64,000 nucleotides of DNA from Vulcanisaeta sp. JCM 16161 (GCF_001316285.1 NZ_BBDO01000008.1:1-64000), one strand, 5' to 3'. Counted from the stretch's first letter, positions 9,110 through 18,464 are shown. Notes: generated by a model from the letters alone, not told the origin. Numbers and translations: made by a program.

Positions 9110-11026
9110 ATGGTTAGGAAGTTGGTGATTGAGGATTTGAGGTTGGTGAGGATGGTTCATGATTTAAACGCGGATATTGATACAGGCATGCTTGCCTTCA
9201 CAGTCTCCAAGGTCGCGGATTCCATGGAGGATTACGAAAGGAACGTCTGGGTATTTGACGGTAAGTCACTGAGGCAGGTCACGAGGGGTAATAGCGACTT
9301 CTCACCAAGGATCCTGGGTACCAAGGGCCTAATATTCCTATCGAGGAGGGGGCTTGGTAGGGATAAGCCTGGCGTTGAGGTTTGGTACCTGCCATTCGAT
9401 GGTAGTGAGGCCGTGAAAATAGCGTATGTTGCTGGTGGCATTAATGATTTACGCATTGCCAATGGGGCCATGTACTTCATCAGTAATGTCGGTCCTGTAC
9501 AGGAGGACGTAAAGTTTGTCGATGACTGGCCCCTCTGGTTTAATGGCAGGGGATTCATACACACATTCAGGTCACACCTATTCTCACTGGACATGAGTGG
9601 CTCCATTAGGCAGGTAACCAGTGGCAATTTTGATGTTGTGGCGTACGACGTTGAACCAGGCGGTAAGAGGGCGGCCATAGCCGTGAGCAGTGACAGGTTC
9701 AAGCCCTATAGGAATGAAGTTTGGATACTAAACCTGGAGAGTAATGAGAGGTACGCGATCCTTAGTAATTACAGTATATCGGCGATTAGGTGGTCGCCGG
9801 ATGGTAAGTACTTGGCATTGGTCGGCAATGACCTTCATAGGGGCTTCGCAACGCATGACCACGTATTACTCATAAGGCCTGAGGGCGGTGAAGTAATCGA
9901 CTTAATGAAGGGTGTTGATAGGAGCGTTGGTAATAGCCTCAATAGTGATGTTAGGGGCTCACCACCGCCGATAAGGCTTCAGTGGGTTGGTGATTGGGTT
10001 TACTTCATAATGATGGATGGCGGGTCTGCAAAGCTCGTTAGGGCCAGTGTTAATGGTGGTGTTGAGACGGTAATCGGTGGTGAGAGGGGTATTGAGGACT
10101 TCGTGGTCATGAGGGACGGCGCCATATATTTCATATCCATGGACCAGTCAGGCCCACGGAATTGTACAGGTGGTTTAATGGTGGTGAGGAGAGGGTAACG
10201 AACTTCAATAATTGGGTTAATTCCGTAGAGCTCTCCAGGCCCGAACCTTCAGGTTCCGCGCCAGCGATGGTAGGGAGGTTGAGGGTTGGTTAATGAGACC
10301 CACAGGGTTTAAGCAGGGCATTAAGTATCCAGCGGTTTTGGAGATCCACGGTGGCCCGAAGACCGCCTACGGCTACTCGTTCATGTTCGAGTTCCAGTTA
10401 CTGGCGAGTGAGGGGTTTGTTGTTATTTTCATGAATCCAAGGGGTAGTGATGGTTATGATGAGGAATTTGCGGACATACGTGGGCATTACGGCGAGAGGG
10501 ATTATGAGGATTTAATGGAGGGCCTTGATTACGTTGTTAAGAATTACGACTTCATAGACCAAACCGATTGGGGGTCATTGGTGGGTCATATGGTGGATTT
10601 ATGACCAACTGGATAATAACGCATACGGATAGGTTCAGGGCAGCAATCACCGATAGGTCAATATCCAACTGGATTAGCTTCTTCGGCGCCAGTGACATAG
10701 GGCCTTACTTCGCCAATGATCAAATAGGCGGGAATGAGGATAAGGACTTCTGGTCAAATCTAGAGAATTACATGGCCAAATCGCCAATTATGTATGTGAA
10801 AAATGTCAGGACACCACTATTGATAATACACTCATTGGAGGACTATCGTTGCTGGTTTGAACAGGCGATACAACTATACACGGCGTTAAAGTATCTGGGT
10901 AAGGAGGTCAGGATGGTAATATTTCCAGGGGAGAACCACGACTTATCCAGGTTTGGTAAGCCAAATCATAAAATCACTAGGTTAAGGACTATCATTGATT
11001 GGTTCAACGAGAAATTAAAGTCGTAA
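9110..11026 (+). CDS. S9-family acylaminoacyl/prolyl oligopeptidase (frameshifted)
   Basis: The N-terminal part (9110-10198) is a seven-bladed-propeller-like region with repeated blades (DFSPRILGTKGLIFLSRRGL, ISAIRWSPDGKYLALVG). The C-terminal alpha/beta-hydrolase domain has the nucleophile in GGSYGG, the acid in IIHSLEDYRC and the histidine in GENHDLSRFGKP, the arrangement of acylaminoacyl peptidases. Indels near 10195, 10275 and 10575 break it. The repaired length is about 640 residues. It is cytoplasmic, with no signal peptide, and cleaves short or N-acylated peptides. The end converges on the eL32 gene. Confidence 0.85.
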
Positions 11027-11636
11027 TTACTGAGCCTTTTTTTAATTCCTCAATTACGTCCTTAGTCACGTTCATTACCCTCACGCCCTTCTCAATAGCC
11101 CTCTTAACAATCTCAATCCTCTTCCTAAGGCCCACAGTCCTGCCTATTACTATTGCCTCCTTCGTTGGGTCGACCTTATCGACATCCTCAGGCCTATGAA
11201 CAATGACGAGCCTGAAACCGCTTGGGTGCAGGTTCCTGGCCAGCCTCGGCTTACCATAACCAACCTTAACCCTCTTCGGGTAGCCCTTAATCTCAAGCCT
11301 AATCTTATTATCGTTACCCCTAGCCTACGCCAATGCTCGCCATGGGCAATCCTTAGGTACCTCCACTCATCCATCCTCATCCAACGCGGCTCCCTCCTCT
11401 CCATCAACAACCTAAGCCTCAATAACCTCCTTAACTTATCGCTCAACGAAGCCCTAGGCCTTGGAAGCTTCACCTCCTTAACCTCGGGCTTGGTCTCTGG
11501 CTTAGCCACCGCCTGCCCAGGCGCCTGCTGAGACTGTTGCTGCGCTGAGTCTCCGTCTGTTGAGCTACCTGCGCGGCCTGCTCACTTGTTGGTTGTTGGG
11601 TCTCCTGCTCCGTGGCTTATTCTCCTCCGTGGACAT
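11027..11636 (-). CDS. rpl32e: 50S ribosomal protein eL32 (frameshifted)
   Basis: ATG 11636 opens MSTEENKPRS, followed by a Gln/Ala/Glu-rich extension of about 45 residues with at least one indel. The conserved core then begins: RWMRMDEWRYLRIAHGEHWR and, after one missing C near 11330, NKIRLEIKGYPKRVKVGYG and KPRLARNLHPSGF, definitive for eL32. The C-terminal run of seven A's probably has one extra A. Removing it gives an end EELKKAQ with a stop at 11027-11029, just clear of the peptidase gene. As written, the frame would read on to 11004. Confidence 0.85.
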
Positions 11637-11678
11637 CGCAGAAGCACCTTGTTAATGCCCTTTTTAAATTTACCACTA

Positions 11679-12070
11679 TCAATAGACGTAGGCTATGAGG
11701 ACACCGCCAACGTTCATCTGCCTAGCCTCCAGGTGCGATAACACGCCCTTTGAGGTGCTGAGGATTAGTATACCCACGTTCCTGGCAGGTAGGTATTTCT
11801 CCTCCCACTTCATTAGTTCGGAAACCCTAACGCTGAACCTGGCTTTATGGCCCCAACATCGTTTATTTTACCGAGAAGTTGAACCTTGAACTTACCACCC
11901 CTACCATCCTCGATAAACTCAATCTCGCCAACATAGCCATACCTCTGCATAACCCTGAGAACATTACCCACTAGCTTGGAAGACGGCCAAATAATCACCT
12001 CCCTATGACCCCTCATCTCCGCGTTCTTAATCATTGTCAACGCATTCGCCAAGACATCAAGCAAGACCAT
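11679..12070 (-). CDS. rps8: 30S ribosomal protein uS8 (frameshifted)
   Basis: I start at ATG 12070 ([20 protein letters not shown]), the usual uS8 N-terminus, rather than the earlier GTG/ATG codons. An indel near 11835 separates [13 protein letters not shown] from [19 protein letters not shown]. The remainder, [15 protein letters not shown] and GGVLIAYVY, is the normal C-terminus with a stop at 11679. The repaired protein has about 130 residues. It lies 42 bases upstream of eL32 on the same strand, keeping part of the spc-type order, although eL32 has its own TATA-like sequence. Confidence 0.9.
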
Positions 12071-12112
12071 ACAACCAGCGTGCACAACCACAAATTAAAA
12101 ACTTTACTAGTA

Positions 12113-12160
12113 TCAGCGAAGGACCACATCATCACCCTCAGCCGTACTCCCTAACATCAT
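12113..12160 (-). ncRNA. C/D box sRNA, candidate
   Basis: Read on the minus strand, the boxes are C (ATGATGT, 12160-12154), D' (CTGA, 12141-12138), C' (GTGATGA, 12135-12129) and D (CTGA, 12116-12113). Both guides are exactly 12 bases, with a two-base D'-C' spacer. A short terminal stem AGT/ACT flanks the C and D boxes. This is the canonical layout of archaeal 2'-O-methylation guides bound by L7Ae, Nop5 and fibrillarin. The targets would contain CCGTACTCCCTA and CGAAGGACCACA. I could not assign them. Confidence 0.7.
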
Positions 12161-12321
12161 GACTCAATATGTGTAGCTGGGAATTTTAAATTCTTGACTA
12201 TATGCGTGTTACTAGTATGTATTTATTTATATTGAAATAAATATTAATAAATATAACTGTTCATAAAAAAAATTATAAGTCGCGAATACGATAAAATAAG
12301 GGCAATAATTAACCTTGGATA

Positions 12322-12677
12322 ATGAGGGTTTTAGTTAATGGTAAAGAGGTCGGCGATGAATACACTGGTTGCGCCCTATGCGGTTATAATAAGAGAACAG
12401 GCACCTACCTAAGTATTAATGGGGCACTTCGGTGTAAGGTGTGCGGTAAGCCGTGGGTGGTGCCTATCAGGAAGTCGCTGGTGCCAAGTTATACTTCTGC
12501 TGTGGAGATCATTATAGGGAGTTTAAGAGAATAATACAGGGAGCTATTACGGTAGGAAACATGGGCAGGGTAAAGACCGTCTCAATCTTCGTAAACGGTG
12601 GCGAAAGGAGCATTATTGTCGAGGACAATAATGGTAAAGTAGTGATGATAAACGAACCAATATTTAACCTAAGTTAG
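12322..12677 (+). CDS. small zinc-binding protein (frameshifted)
   Basis: The first frame (MRVLVNGKEVGDEYTGCALCG, then RCKVCGKPW) passes into a second frame near 12460 that reads YQEVAGAKLYFCCGDHYREF. This gives a CxxC...CxxC...CC...H set of likely zinc ligands in about 118 residues. The C-terminal half, VKTVSIFVNGGERSIIVED, looks like a small beta domain. It resembles the Ta0938-type archaeal zinc proteins, but this is a weak match by eye. The gene is monocistronic with an AT-rich promoter region (12190-12290). The function is unknown. Confidence 0.55.
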
Positions 12678-12812
12678 GGTTCGGGCTTAAATTGTATCCT
12701 TAAACTGCTTTTAAATGCTTATGGCTACTTACTTCATTTCTTCATTTGTAGTTCCCGAGACTCTCTAGGAATATTCAGAGTATTTAATATACAGTGAATA
12801 GAGAAAATTGAA

Positions 12813-12926
12813 TTGCTTAAAGCCTTCATAATGAATAAGGAGCATGGGGAAACAGTAATGTACTGTAGGATAGTCCCTAAGGATAAACTAAGGCATGGAA
12901 TACCCGGTATTAATAACGGCAATTAA
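12813..12926 (+). CDS. possible small ORF
   Basis: From TTG 12813 (or ATG 12831) the frame encodes about 37 residues including MNKEHGETVMYCRIVPKDKL and stops at 12926. The composition looks coding and the neighbouring frames are closed. No promoter, Shine-Dalgarno sequence or family can be shown. It may be the remnant of a longer gene. Confidence 0.25.
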   Translation: MLKAFIMNKEHGETVMYCRIVPKDKLRHGIPGINNGN

Positions 12927-12952
12927 TACTAATCGAATTCCCAATAAGGACG

Positions 12953-13069
12953 TGGTGGGGCCGCCGGGATTTGAACCCGGGTTCACCGGCGTTCCGTACG
13001 GGGATTGTTCCCCAGGCCGTTGGACCCAGGTTTACCTGGTGCATCCTAGCCAGGCTAGACTACGGCCCC
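12953..13069 (-). tRNA. tRNA-Pro, probably GGG anticodon, with introns
   Basis: On the minus strand the acceptor GGGGCCG (from 13069) pairs with CGGCCCC. The T arm CCGGG-TTCAAAT-CCCGG, discriminator A and an encoded CCA (12953-12955) are all present. The 117-base length exceeds a tRNA by about 40 bases. One insertion contains the hairpin CCAGGT-AA-ACCTGG in the 5' anticodon-stem region. Another contains GGGG-AACAAT-CCCC after the likely loop CTGGGGA. Acceptor and T arms match archaeal tRNA-Pro. Exact splice sites, and hence the anticodon, are inferred. Confidence 0.75.
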
Positions 13070-13446
13070 AGTTTGGGTAATTCATTGCTTATTTAAAAGC
13101 GTTTTCCGTCATTCACGGGATTGGATGCGTCTATGATGGGGTAGAGACTGTTTTACGTTTTGATTCTAAAATGCCCGTTGTCTCATGCGGTTTTGAGTGG
13201 GCATATATTGGTGCTTCCTTGATGCGTGCCTTGAGCCTAACGCCGTGCGTGGTTGGCGAGCCCACAGCCTTGCTGCTCGATCGCCGACAATCAACGACTT
13301 GACTATGTGCCTCATTGCCTTGCTTAGGGCTCTCTCCACGATGTACACGAACTGCACCGACCTTATCGACCACCTCTCAATTGCTTACCTAAGCCAATTC
13401 GGCATTGGCTCGGTAGTGGCTTATTAGCTCTGTTGGGAATTAGTCC
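13070..13446. other. 377-base stretch without a supported gene
   Basis: Between the 5' end of tRNA-Pro and the PaRep2b gene. Frames on both strands stay open for 60-80 codons around 13131-13427 (for example minus strand VYIVERALSKAMRHIVKSL), but none has a recognisable family, promoter or clear codon bias. It may be a worn part of the PaRep2b-associated element. Confidence 0.4.
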
Positions 13447-14969
13447 ATGGATGTCTCCATGGCTCTAGAGATTTGCTGGGGTAGGAAGGCCAGGGGCTCT
13501 AAACGCCTAAGGTGCGGTGAGCCTGTTGATGATCCGAGGGTCGTTGAGGAGGTTATGAGGCTAATCAATGAGTTCCTCAGCCGAGTAGAGAGACACAGAG
13601 GCATGTTGCTTAGTGATTCTGCAACTCCATTTGATGAGTCAATAAGGGCGCTGAGCGATTGGCTGCAGAGGATCGAGGCTAGGATTAGAGAGGGCAACGA
13701 CGAGGACATCGCAAACCTTAGGAGGCGATGCTCGACATCGGCAAGAGGATGCTCGAACTAGCCAGGAAGGCACGCAAAAAGTGGCTCGAGACCTATAGAC
13801 CAGAGCTCGAGGAGCTAATCAATAAACTAGGGAGTGGAGGAGCAAGGATAATCATAAGCGGCGAGCCGCTCAATAAGGACAAGAGCTTCACGGCGCACCT
13901 GTACACTGAGGACTTGGCAATTGAGATATCAAGGGTTGCTAAGACGGGAGGCATAACAATGCAGATATCGTTCACTGGCCTCAAGGGCGTTCATGTGGTT
14001 GTACCTAAGCTATTCAGTGATGGTAAATTGAGGGCAATGTGGTGTGGGCTTTTGCTTACTGATGGTGCAATCAATAAGGATGGCTACCCAGCGATGGGCA
14101 CTAGCCAGCTTTGGCAAGCCTTTGCGTGGCTGCTGGCTTGGCCTGGGAAGAACCACATGTGGATAAATGGCTTGGGCCTCAATGATGGCGATGTGAGCGT
14201 TAGGTGGCAATTAAGGGCTACTGACCACAGGAGCGTGTTCAAGGAAAAGGCTGAAGTCGCCGAGGAAGCCGGCGAGCTCGGCGAGGAGAAGTTCCCAACG
14301 TTCGTGTTATACATAATACTTGGTGATGGTGGCGTGAACATTAAGAAAAAGAGGGTTGGGCTCTATATGGGTAAGTCGAAGCTCGAGTTGTGGGGCAACT
14401 TAATCGAGAGACTTAAGGGTCTTGGGTTTAGGAAGAGGGATGATTATGGGTATATCATAACCTACGCGGTTAAATCCTCAAAAGCCGTTGAATTGGCTAG
14501 GAAAATGCTCAGCGACCCAATGATCAAGGCTTTAATTGATGACTTGAGCTCGCTGCCCGATGCGGAGAAGTTAAGACGATTAATCGAACTAATGAATATG
14601 GAGCCCAAGCCCTTGGGCAAGTCAATGGTTGAGGTTGTTGATGGCATTAGGATGACCGTTCACGTGAGAGACAGCGGCACAGTTGAGCTTAGGACTAAAC
14701 GTAAGGGGCTTGAGGATGCCGTGGCAATTTTGGAGGGACTCAAGAGGGCGGGCTACGAGGCTGGGCTGAGGCCGTTGAAAGGCGGATTCGAGGTCTACAT
14801 GGGCATGAGTGAGGTTAAGAAAGACCAAGAGCTCGCGAGGAAGGTCTGCGGAGTGCTTAGGAGAATGCATGAGGAGGTAATGAACGAGGACAAGGTCGAG
14901 AGGGCTTGGAAGACGGCCAAGGCAATGAAAAACCTAAACTGCCCCACCCAAAGCCCACGGGCCCGATAA
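13447..14969 (+). CDS. PaRep2b protein, LAGLIDADG-like (frameshifted)
   Basis: An N-terminal part (EICWGRKARGSKRLRCGEPV) joins through an indel near 13735 to the main body, giving about 507 residues. MWCGLLLTDGAINKDGYPAM and FVLYIILGDGGVNIKKKRVG each look like a LAGLIDADG helix with its acidic residue (LLTDG, ILGDG) followed by a beta strand. The surrounding text (WQAFAWLLAWPGKNHMWING) matches the Thermoproteales repeat family PaRep2b. The gene lies between two tRNA-type sequences. It is likely a mobile or repetitive element encoding a homing-endonuclease-like protein. Activity is not shown. Confidence 0.75.
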
Positions 14970-14997
14970 AAACAAAACACAAACATCATCCTTCGAG

Positions 14998-15073
14998 GTA
15001 CGGCCACCAGGATTTGAACCCGGTCTGCTGCTCGACAGGCCGCCATCCTAGACCAGTCTAAACTACGGCTCCC
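14998..15073 (-). pseudogene. degenerate tRNA-Asp-like sequence
   Basis: The minus strand shares TGGCGGCCTGTCGAGC and a T-arm-like GGGTTCAAATCC with the intact tRNA-Asp at 42352-42428. The GTC anticodon loop CTGTCGA is intact, but the anticodon stem GCGGC/GCAGC has a mismatch, and the acceptor GGAGCCG pairs with TGGCCGT at only four positions. No CCA is encoded. The damaged 3' end faces the PaRep2b gene 28 bases away. I read it as a tRNA relic. Sequence errors could account for part of the decay. Confidence 0.6.
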
Positions 15074-15122
15074 GTGGTTGTCATTTCATGGGCAATTTTA
15101 AGCTTTTCAGTGTGATGCTTCA

Positions 15123-15386
15123 TTAGGTCATCTCTCCATACACCCTCTCCACGTACTCCCTATCCTCATTGCACGTTGGTTCGGCCTTGCCCATCGTATT
15201 GTCAAACCTTACTGCGCAGTAGGTAATTAATTCGTTAGTTCTTACTCTGTAAATGGCGATTAGAACCTTAACACCGTTTAATACATTGTCATAGCGAAGA
15301 ACCTTCATGTATAATGGCTCATTCTCAAGACCTAGGTACCTGGCTAGAAACTCCATGACGCGTTTATAAAACGCGTAGTCAATCAT
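15123..15386 (-). CDS. hypothetical protein, 87 residues
   Basis: A compact soluble protein (MIDYAFYKRVMEFLARYLGL) with a predicted N-terminal helix and several beta strands (VKVLIAIYRVRTNELITYC). I recognise no family. It precedes the Fe-S oxidoreductase C-terminal half's end by 90 bases on the other flank of the tRNA relic. No motif suggests a function. Confidence 0.5.
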   Translation of the reverse strand: MIDYAFYKRVMEFLARYLGLENEPLYMKVLRYDNVLNGVKVLIAIYRVRTNELITYCAVRFDNTMGKAEPTCNEDREYVERVYGEMT

Positions 15387-15431
15387 TGAGCTGGGATAGA
15401 GAGGGTTTAATTAAAGGTGTTGTCCATAGGA

Positions 15432-16336
15432 TTAGTGAGGGGTGATTCGCCTTTCGATGCTTTTCGGTATCATGGCTTTATACACTAGGTCCATTAGCCC
15501 TGTGAATGTTAATTTACGGTTGTACAATTTATTTAGTCTTGGTAATACCCTATCCATCTGTAGTTTGCAGGCTGCGCATGACACCACCACGCAGTCCGTG
15601 CCCTTGCCAATCGCCCTTTGGTACCAGAGCTCTGCGTATTTAATGGATAATTCCTCCATTTCCTTAGCCAGCATTCCACTTGTTCCTCCGCAGCATATGG
15701 CTAGTTCGGGCTTATCATTCAATTCCACATAACGCATCACCGCATTACTTAATATGAACCTCGGCTCCCTAACCAGGTCACCACCCCTGGCGTAATGGCA
15801 TGGTCCATGTATATGTAGGTCAAGCCACCATTAGCGGATGGATCCAACCTAATCAAGCCCCTCCTTATGGCATCCGCGGCTATGTAGAGTATGTGTGTCC
15901 CCTCAATACCGAACTCCCTAAGCCTCGGTATTACGTAATTCTTGAACACCCTCCAACCATGACCACACTCGCCAGCCACCACCAGCTTCACGCCCAACCT
16001 GCGCGCCTCCTCCACAATCCTATCTGCAATGAGCTTCATGTGTCTCTCATCCATGAATAAGCCGTAATTCGTAATGTCCGGAGCCTTGGTGCTCAGGGTA
16101 AAGTCTATCCCTAATTCACTGAGTAGTAGTACGTAGCCCTTAAACGTGTTTATGGCCACTGTATAGTCAGCGCAGGCGGAGGGTAGTAGCAATGCGTATG
16201 CAGGTTCATTAATCTTAACCTTAATGTCAACGCCCTTTTCAAGCCGGACCTGGTTAACCACGTTCAGTATTACTTCCCTGAGCACGTCCTCGGGCAAACC
16301 GAGGAAGTTACCCACGGACTCCAGGTTATCTATCAC
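15432..16336 (-). CDS. Fe-S oxidoreductase, CCG-domain part (frameshifted)
   Basis: This half carries two cysteine-rich segments typical of HdrB/HdrD/GlpC proteins: HGPCHYARGGDLVREPRF (read across an indel near 15795) and ICCGGTSGMLAKEME with VSCAACKLQMDR. It begins VIDNLESVG at a GTG overlapping the preceding gene's stop (GTGA). Homologues are usually a single chain of about 430 residues, so 15432-16788 may be one gene with another sequence error at 16335. The protein probably moves electrons between Fe-S clusters and a lactate/glycolate- or heterodisulfide-type partner. Confidence 0.7.
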
Positions 16337-16788
16337 CCAGCCACGTAGTTGGGTGCCAAGCCTACTTCGTAGAGTAATGACCTAATGGTCCTTGAGATGT
16401 CGGCCACGTCAACGCCGAAGGGACAGGCCCAGGCGCACCTCCTGCACGTTAGGCATTGCCAGAAGTATGTGTATGCCCTGTCTATCAAGTCCTCATTAAT
16501 GTAACCACGCATTAATGACCTGGCCAGGGCCACCCTACCGAGGGGTGAATTATTGATGTCGTTTGTTGCCAGGTACGCTGGGCATACCGTTAGGCATGCG
16601 CCACAGCTCATGCAAAGGCTTAGCGAGAGTACTAAGTTCCTATTCTCACGTACCCTACCTCTTAATAGTCTCCCGAGTTCATGGGTGTTTTGTCGATGCT
16701 TATTGAGGCCAATCCTGGTATGGAGTTTATTAATTAGGTCCTGGGAGGCCTTTTCATGCCTATACCCATTACTCATTGCTTGACTCAT
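16333..16788 (-). CDS. 4Fe-4S dicluster protein, HdrC/GlpC-like
   Basis: Two ferredoxin-type binding motifs are clear: CMSCGACLTVCPAYL (near residue 58) and CLTCRRCAWACPFGVDV (near 112). Each can hold a [4Fe-4S] cluster. The arrangement is that of the N-terminal domain of GlpC/HdrD-like Fe-S reductases. It overlaps the CCG-domain part by four bases and is probably fused to it in the true sequence. No membrane segment is present. The partner dehydrogenase is not in the window. Confidence 0.75.
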   Translation of the reverse strand: MSQAMSNGYRHEKASQDLINKLHTRIGLNKHRQNTHELGRLLRGRVRENRNLVLSLSLCMSCGACLTVCPAYLATNDINNSPLGRVALARSLMRGYINEDLIDRAYTYFWQCLTCRRCAWACPFGVDVADISRTIRSLLYEVGLAPNYVAG

Positions 16789-16837
16789 TGATTTATCAAA
16801 TACCTTAATACATTGTTATATGTGCAAAACCTGCACC

Positions 16838-16888
16838 TCAGCGAGGAGTTAGGTTCTTCATGATTTCCGCAACGGGACGCATCATCAC
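16838..16888 (-). ncRNA. C/D box sRNA, candidate
   Basis: On the minus strand the C box is perfect (GTGATGA, 16888-16882) and the D box is CTGA (16841-16838). In between, a D'-like CGGA and a C'-like ATGAAGA leave guides of about 12 and 13 bases. The locus is intergenic, between the eS8 promoter and the Fe-S gene. The internal boxes deviate from consensus, so the call is moderate. Confidence 0.45.
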
Positions 16889-16910
16889 CATTAATTCCAC
16901 GAGGCAAAAT

Positions 16911-16920
16911 CTTTTAAAGG
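16911..16920 (+). promoter_or_regulatory. TATA box of the eS8 gene
   Basis: CTTTTAAAGG is centred about 26 bases before GTG 16942, fixing that codon as a leaderless start. The same decamer precedes the marC gene at 21005. Confidence 0.5.
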
Positions 16921-16941
16921 CAATGCCCGCGTTGGGTCTTC

Positions 16942-17342
16942 GTGGTTAAGCTACTGAGCTTCTACCAGGGTAGGGACACTAAGAAGCCCAGTGGTGGTTA
17001 TAGGCTAGGCCGTATAAGGTTAAGAGGAAGGCGCTTGGTGGCGGTCCACCGACAAACACGACCTTATCCGATAGGGATGTTAGGAGGGTGATTAGGGTCT
17101 TTGGTGGTAATGTTAAGGTTAAGGCCGTCAGTGCGCAGTACGCTAACCTATACATTCCCAAGGAGGGTAAGGCCATCAAGGTGAAGATACTTAGGGTGCT
17201 TGAAACACCGGCGAATAGGGAGTTGGCTAAGAGGGATATCATCGTTAAGGGCGCGATTATCGAGACCGAGAGAGGCAGAGCCGTGGTCACGTCAAGGCCT
17301 GGGCAGGATGGCGTGGTAAACGCCGTGTTTCTTGAGGGATAG
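16942..17342 (+). CDS. rps8e: 30S ribosomal protein eS8 (frameshifted)
   Basis: GTG 16942 opens [19 protein letters not shown], the eS8 N-terminus. An indel near 17010 shifts the frame to [20 protein letters not shown]. The rest, [22 protein letters not shown] and [19 protein letters not shown] in the appropriate order, completes about 133 residues. It is part of the small subunit body. SRP19 follows 40 bases downstream on the same strand. Confidence 0.9.
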
Positions 17343-17381
17343 GAGGTAAAGCATTATTAATTAGCGGGCTTTCTAGCCTTT

Positions 17382-17716
17382 GTGGATAAGAGGGACTACT
17401 GGATTATTTGGACTGTCTACTTCGACTCAAGTAAGAGCAGGGGCTTGGCAGGAAGGTTCCCAATGGTATGGCTATTAGGTCACCAACAATTGAGGAGTTG
17501 GTTAAGGCCGTCAGCAACCTAGGACTTGAGTTCGAGGTTTACAGCGATAAGAAGCACCCCAGTAATTGGTTTGAGGGACCTCATGGCTACGTCGCCGTGA
17601 AGAGGGACTCCGCGGTTAGGAGGTTTGGCTCGATAAATAAGAGGAGGTTACTAACGCTAATAGCCAGGGAATTAATTAGGATTAGGCAGTCCACGACTCA
17701 GGCTAAGAACCCTTAA
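17382..17716 (+). CDS. srp19: signal recognition particle protein SRP19 (frameshifted)
   Basis: GTG 17382 opens VDKRDYWIIWTVYFDSSKSRG. One missing G near 17452 shifts the frame, after which RKVPNGMAIRSPTIEELVKA and KHPSNWFEGPHGYVAVKRD give the classic SRP19 RNA-binding surface. The repaired length is about 112 residues. It binds 7S RNA helices 6 and 8 and prepares SRP54 binding. Its stop overlaps by four bases the stop of the convergent gene that follows. Confidence 0.9.
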
Positions 17717-18009
17717 TTACTCATGCTTATTGTTAATCTCAATTTTAGTAAGTCACTCAATGCGTGGGACAGTGATTGCCGTAGGTCCTTAGTGACTGGT
17801 GAGTTCATTATCGATTTGATTACTTCCTCAGGATTATCCAGTGATTGTGGGTTTATGCCCGTTGGTATTGGCATGTCAAGCTCGATCTCAACCTCATTCG
17901 AGCCTTGGGACGTAACCTTAAGAATTACGTTATTCCCATAATCCTTAAACCAATAATTATTGCTGTCACTCCTTTTAAAGCCCATGCTTTTAAGAATATC
18001 AATAAGCAT
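17713..18009 (-). CDS. hypothetical protein, 98 residues
   Basis: A small soluble protein beginning MLIDILKSMGFKRSDSNNYW, with a central beta hairpin (NNVILKVTSQGSNEVEIELD) and a C-terminal helix. I recognise no family. It is convergent with SRP19, sharing four bases at the stops. Confidence 0.5.
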   Translation of the reverse strand: MLIDILKSMGFKRSDSNNYWFKDYGNNVILKVTSQGSNEVEIELDMPIPTGINPQSLDNPEEVIKSIMNSPVTKDLRQSLSHALSDLLKLRLTISMSN

Positions 18010-18051
18010 TAAATCACCAGGTCATTAAGCCCCCTTAAATCATTTGCTCAT

Positions 18052-18464
18052 TCATATGTGGGCTATTATAATTGCCAGCAACGCAAGTAGTATTGCGGAT
18101 ATCACCAGTCTGCGTCCACGATATGGCTAATGCCCGATAGCCATAGGAAGCCACCAATAATTCCAAAGAGTATTGCGAGCACCGTCGATGCGTTGTAGAT
18201 TACGTTCTTTAGGAAGTTCGTGAACGATATTAGGTCGGCGAGCGCCGTATTTATTACATTCTCCGTGCTATTGGTTATTGAGTTCATGAAGTCATTTATC
18301 GTACTCGTCACGTTACTCGCAGCATTATTAATATCACCAACATTATTAATATCACCAATGTTCTGTGAGGCATGCACTATTAATGGTGTTATCACCGTGA
18401 TTAGTATTACGAGGAATACCTCCAGGACCCTCCTCATTTCCTTCACCAATACCTTAATTGCCAT
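18052..18464 (-). CDS. exported two-helix membrane protein (frameshifted)
   Basis: An N-terminal hydrophobic segment (VFLVILITVITPLIVHA, residues 16-32) looks like a signal or anchor. An Asn/Ser/Thr-rich stretch with several N-glycosylation sequons follows, then a transmembrane helix (VLAILFGIIGGFLWLSGI). An indel near 18080 hides a further helix (LVISAILLALLAIIIAHI) that ends at 18052. An 18-base direct repeat inside (18323-18358) encodes GDINNV twice. The sequence type resembles the pilin-like proteins at 33-35 kb. The function is unknown. Confidence 0.5.
18323..18358 (+). repeat. 18-base tandem repeat, two copies
   Basis: CATTATTAATATCACCAA occurs twice in direct succession inside the gene of the exported protein. 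On the coding (minus) strand it encodes two six-residue units, so it expands the extracellular linker without shifting the frame. Confidence 0.7.

Noticed and set aside
9232..9702. 156-codon open frame on the minus strand
   Set aside because: It lies wholly antisense to the propeller domain of the S9 peptidase, which has clear family motifs on the plus strand.
12190..12290. AT-rich stretch resembling a replication origin unwinding region
   Set aside because: No origin recognition boxes or Orc1/Cdc6 or WhiP gene nearby. It is more simply a promoter region.
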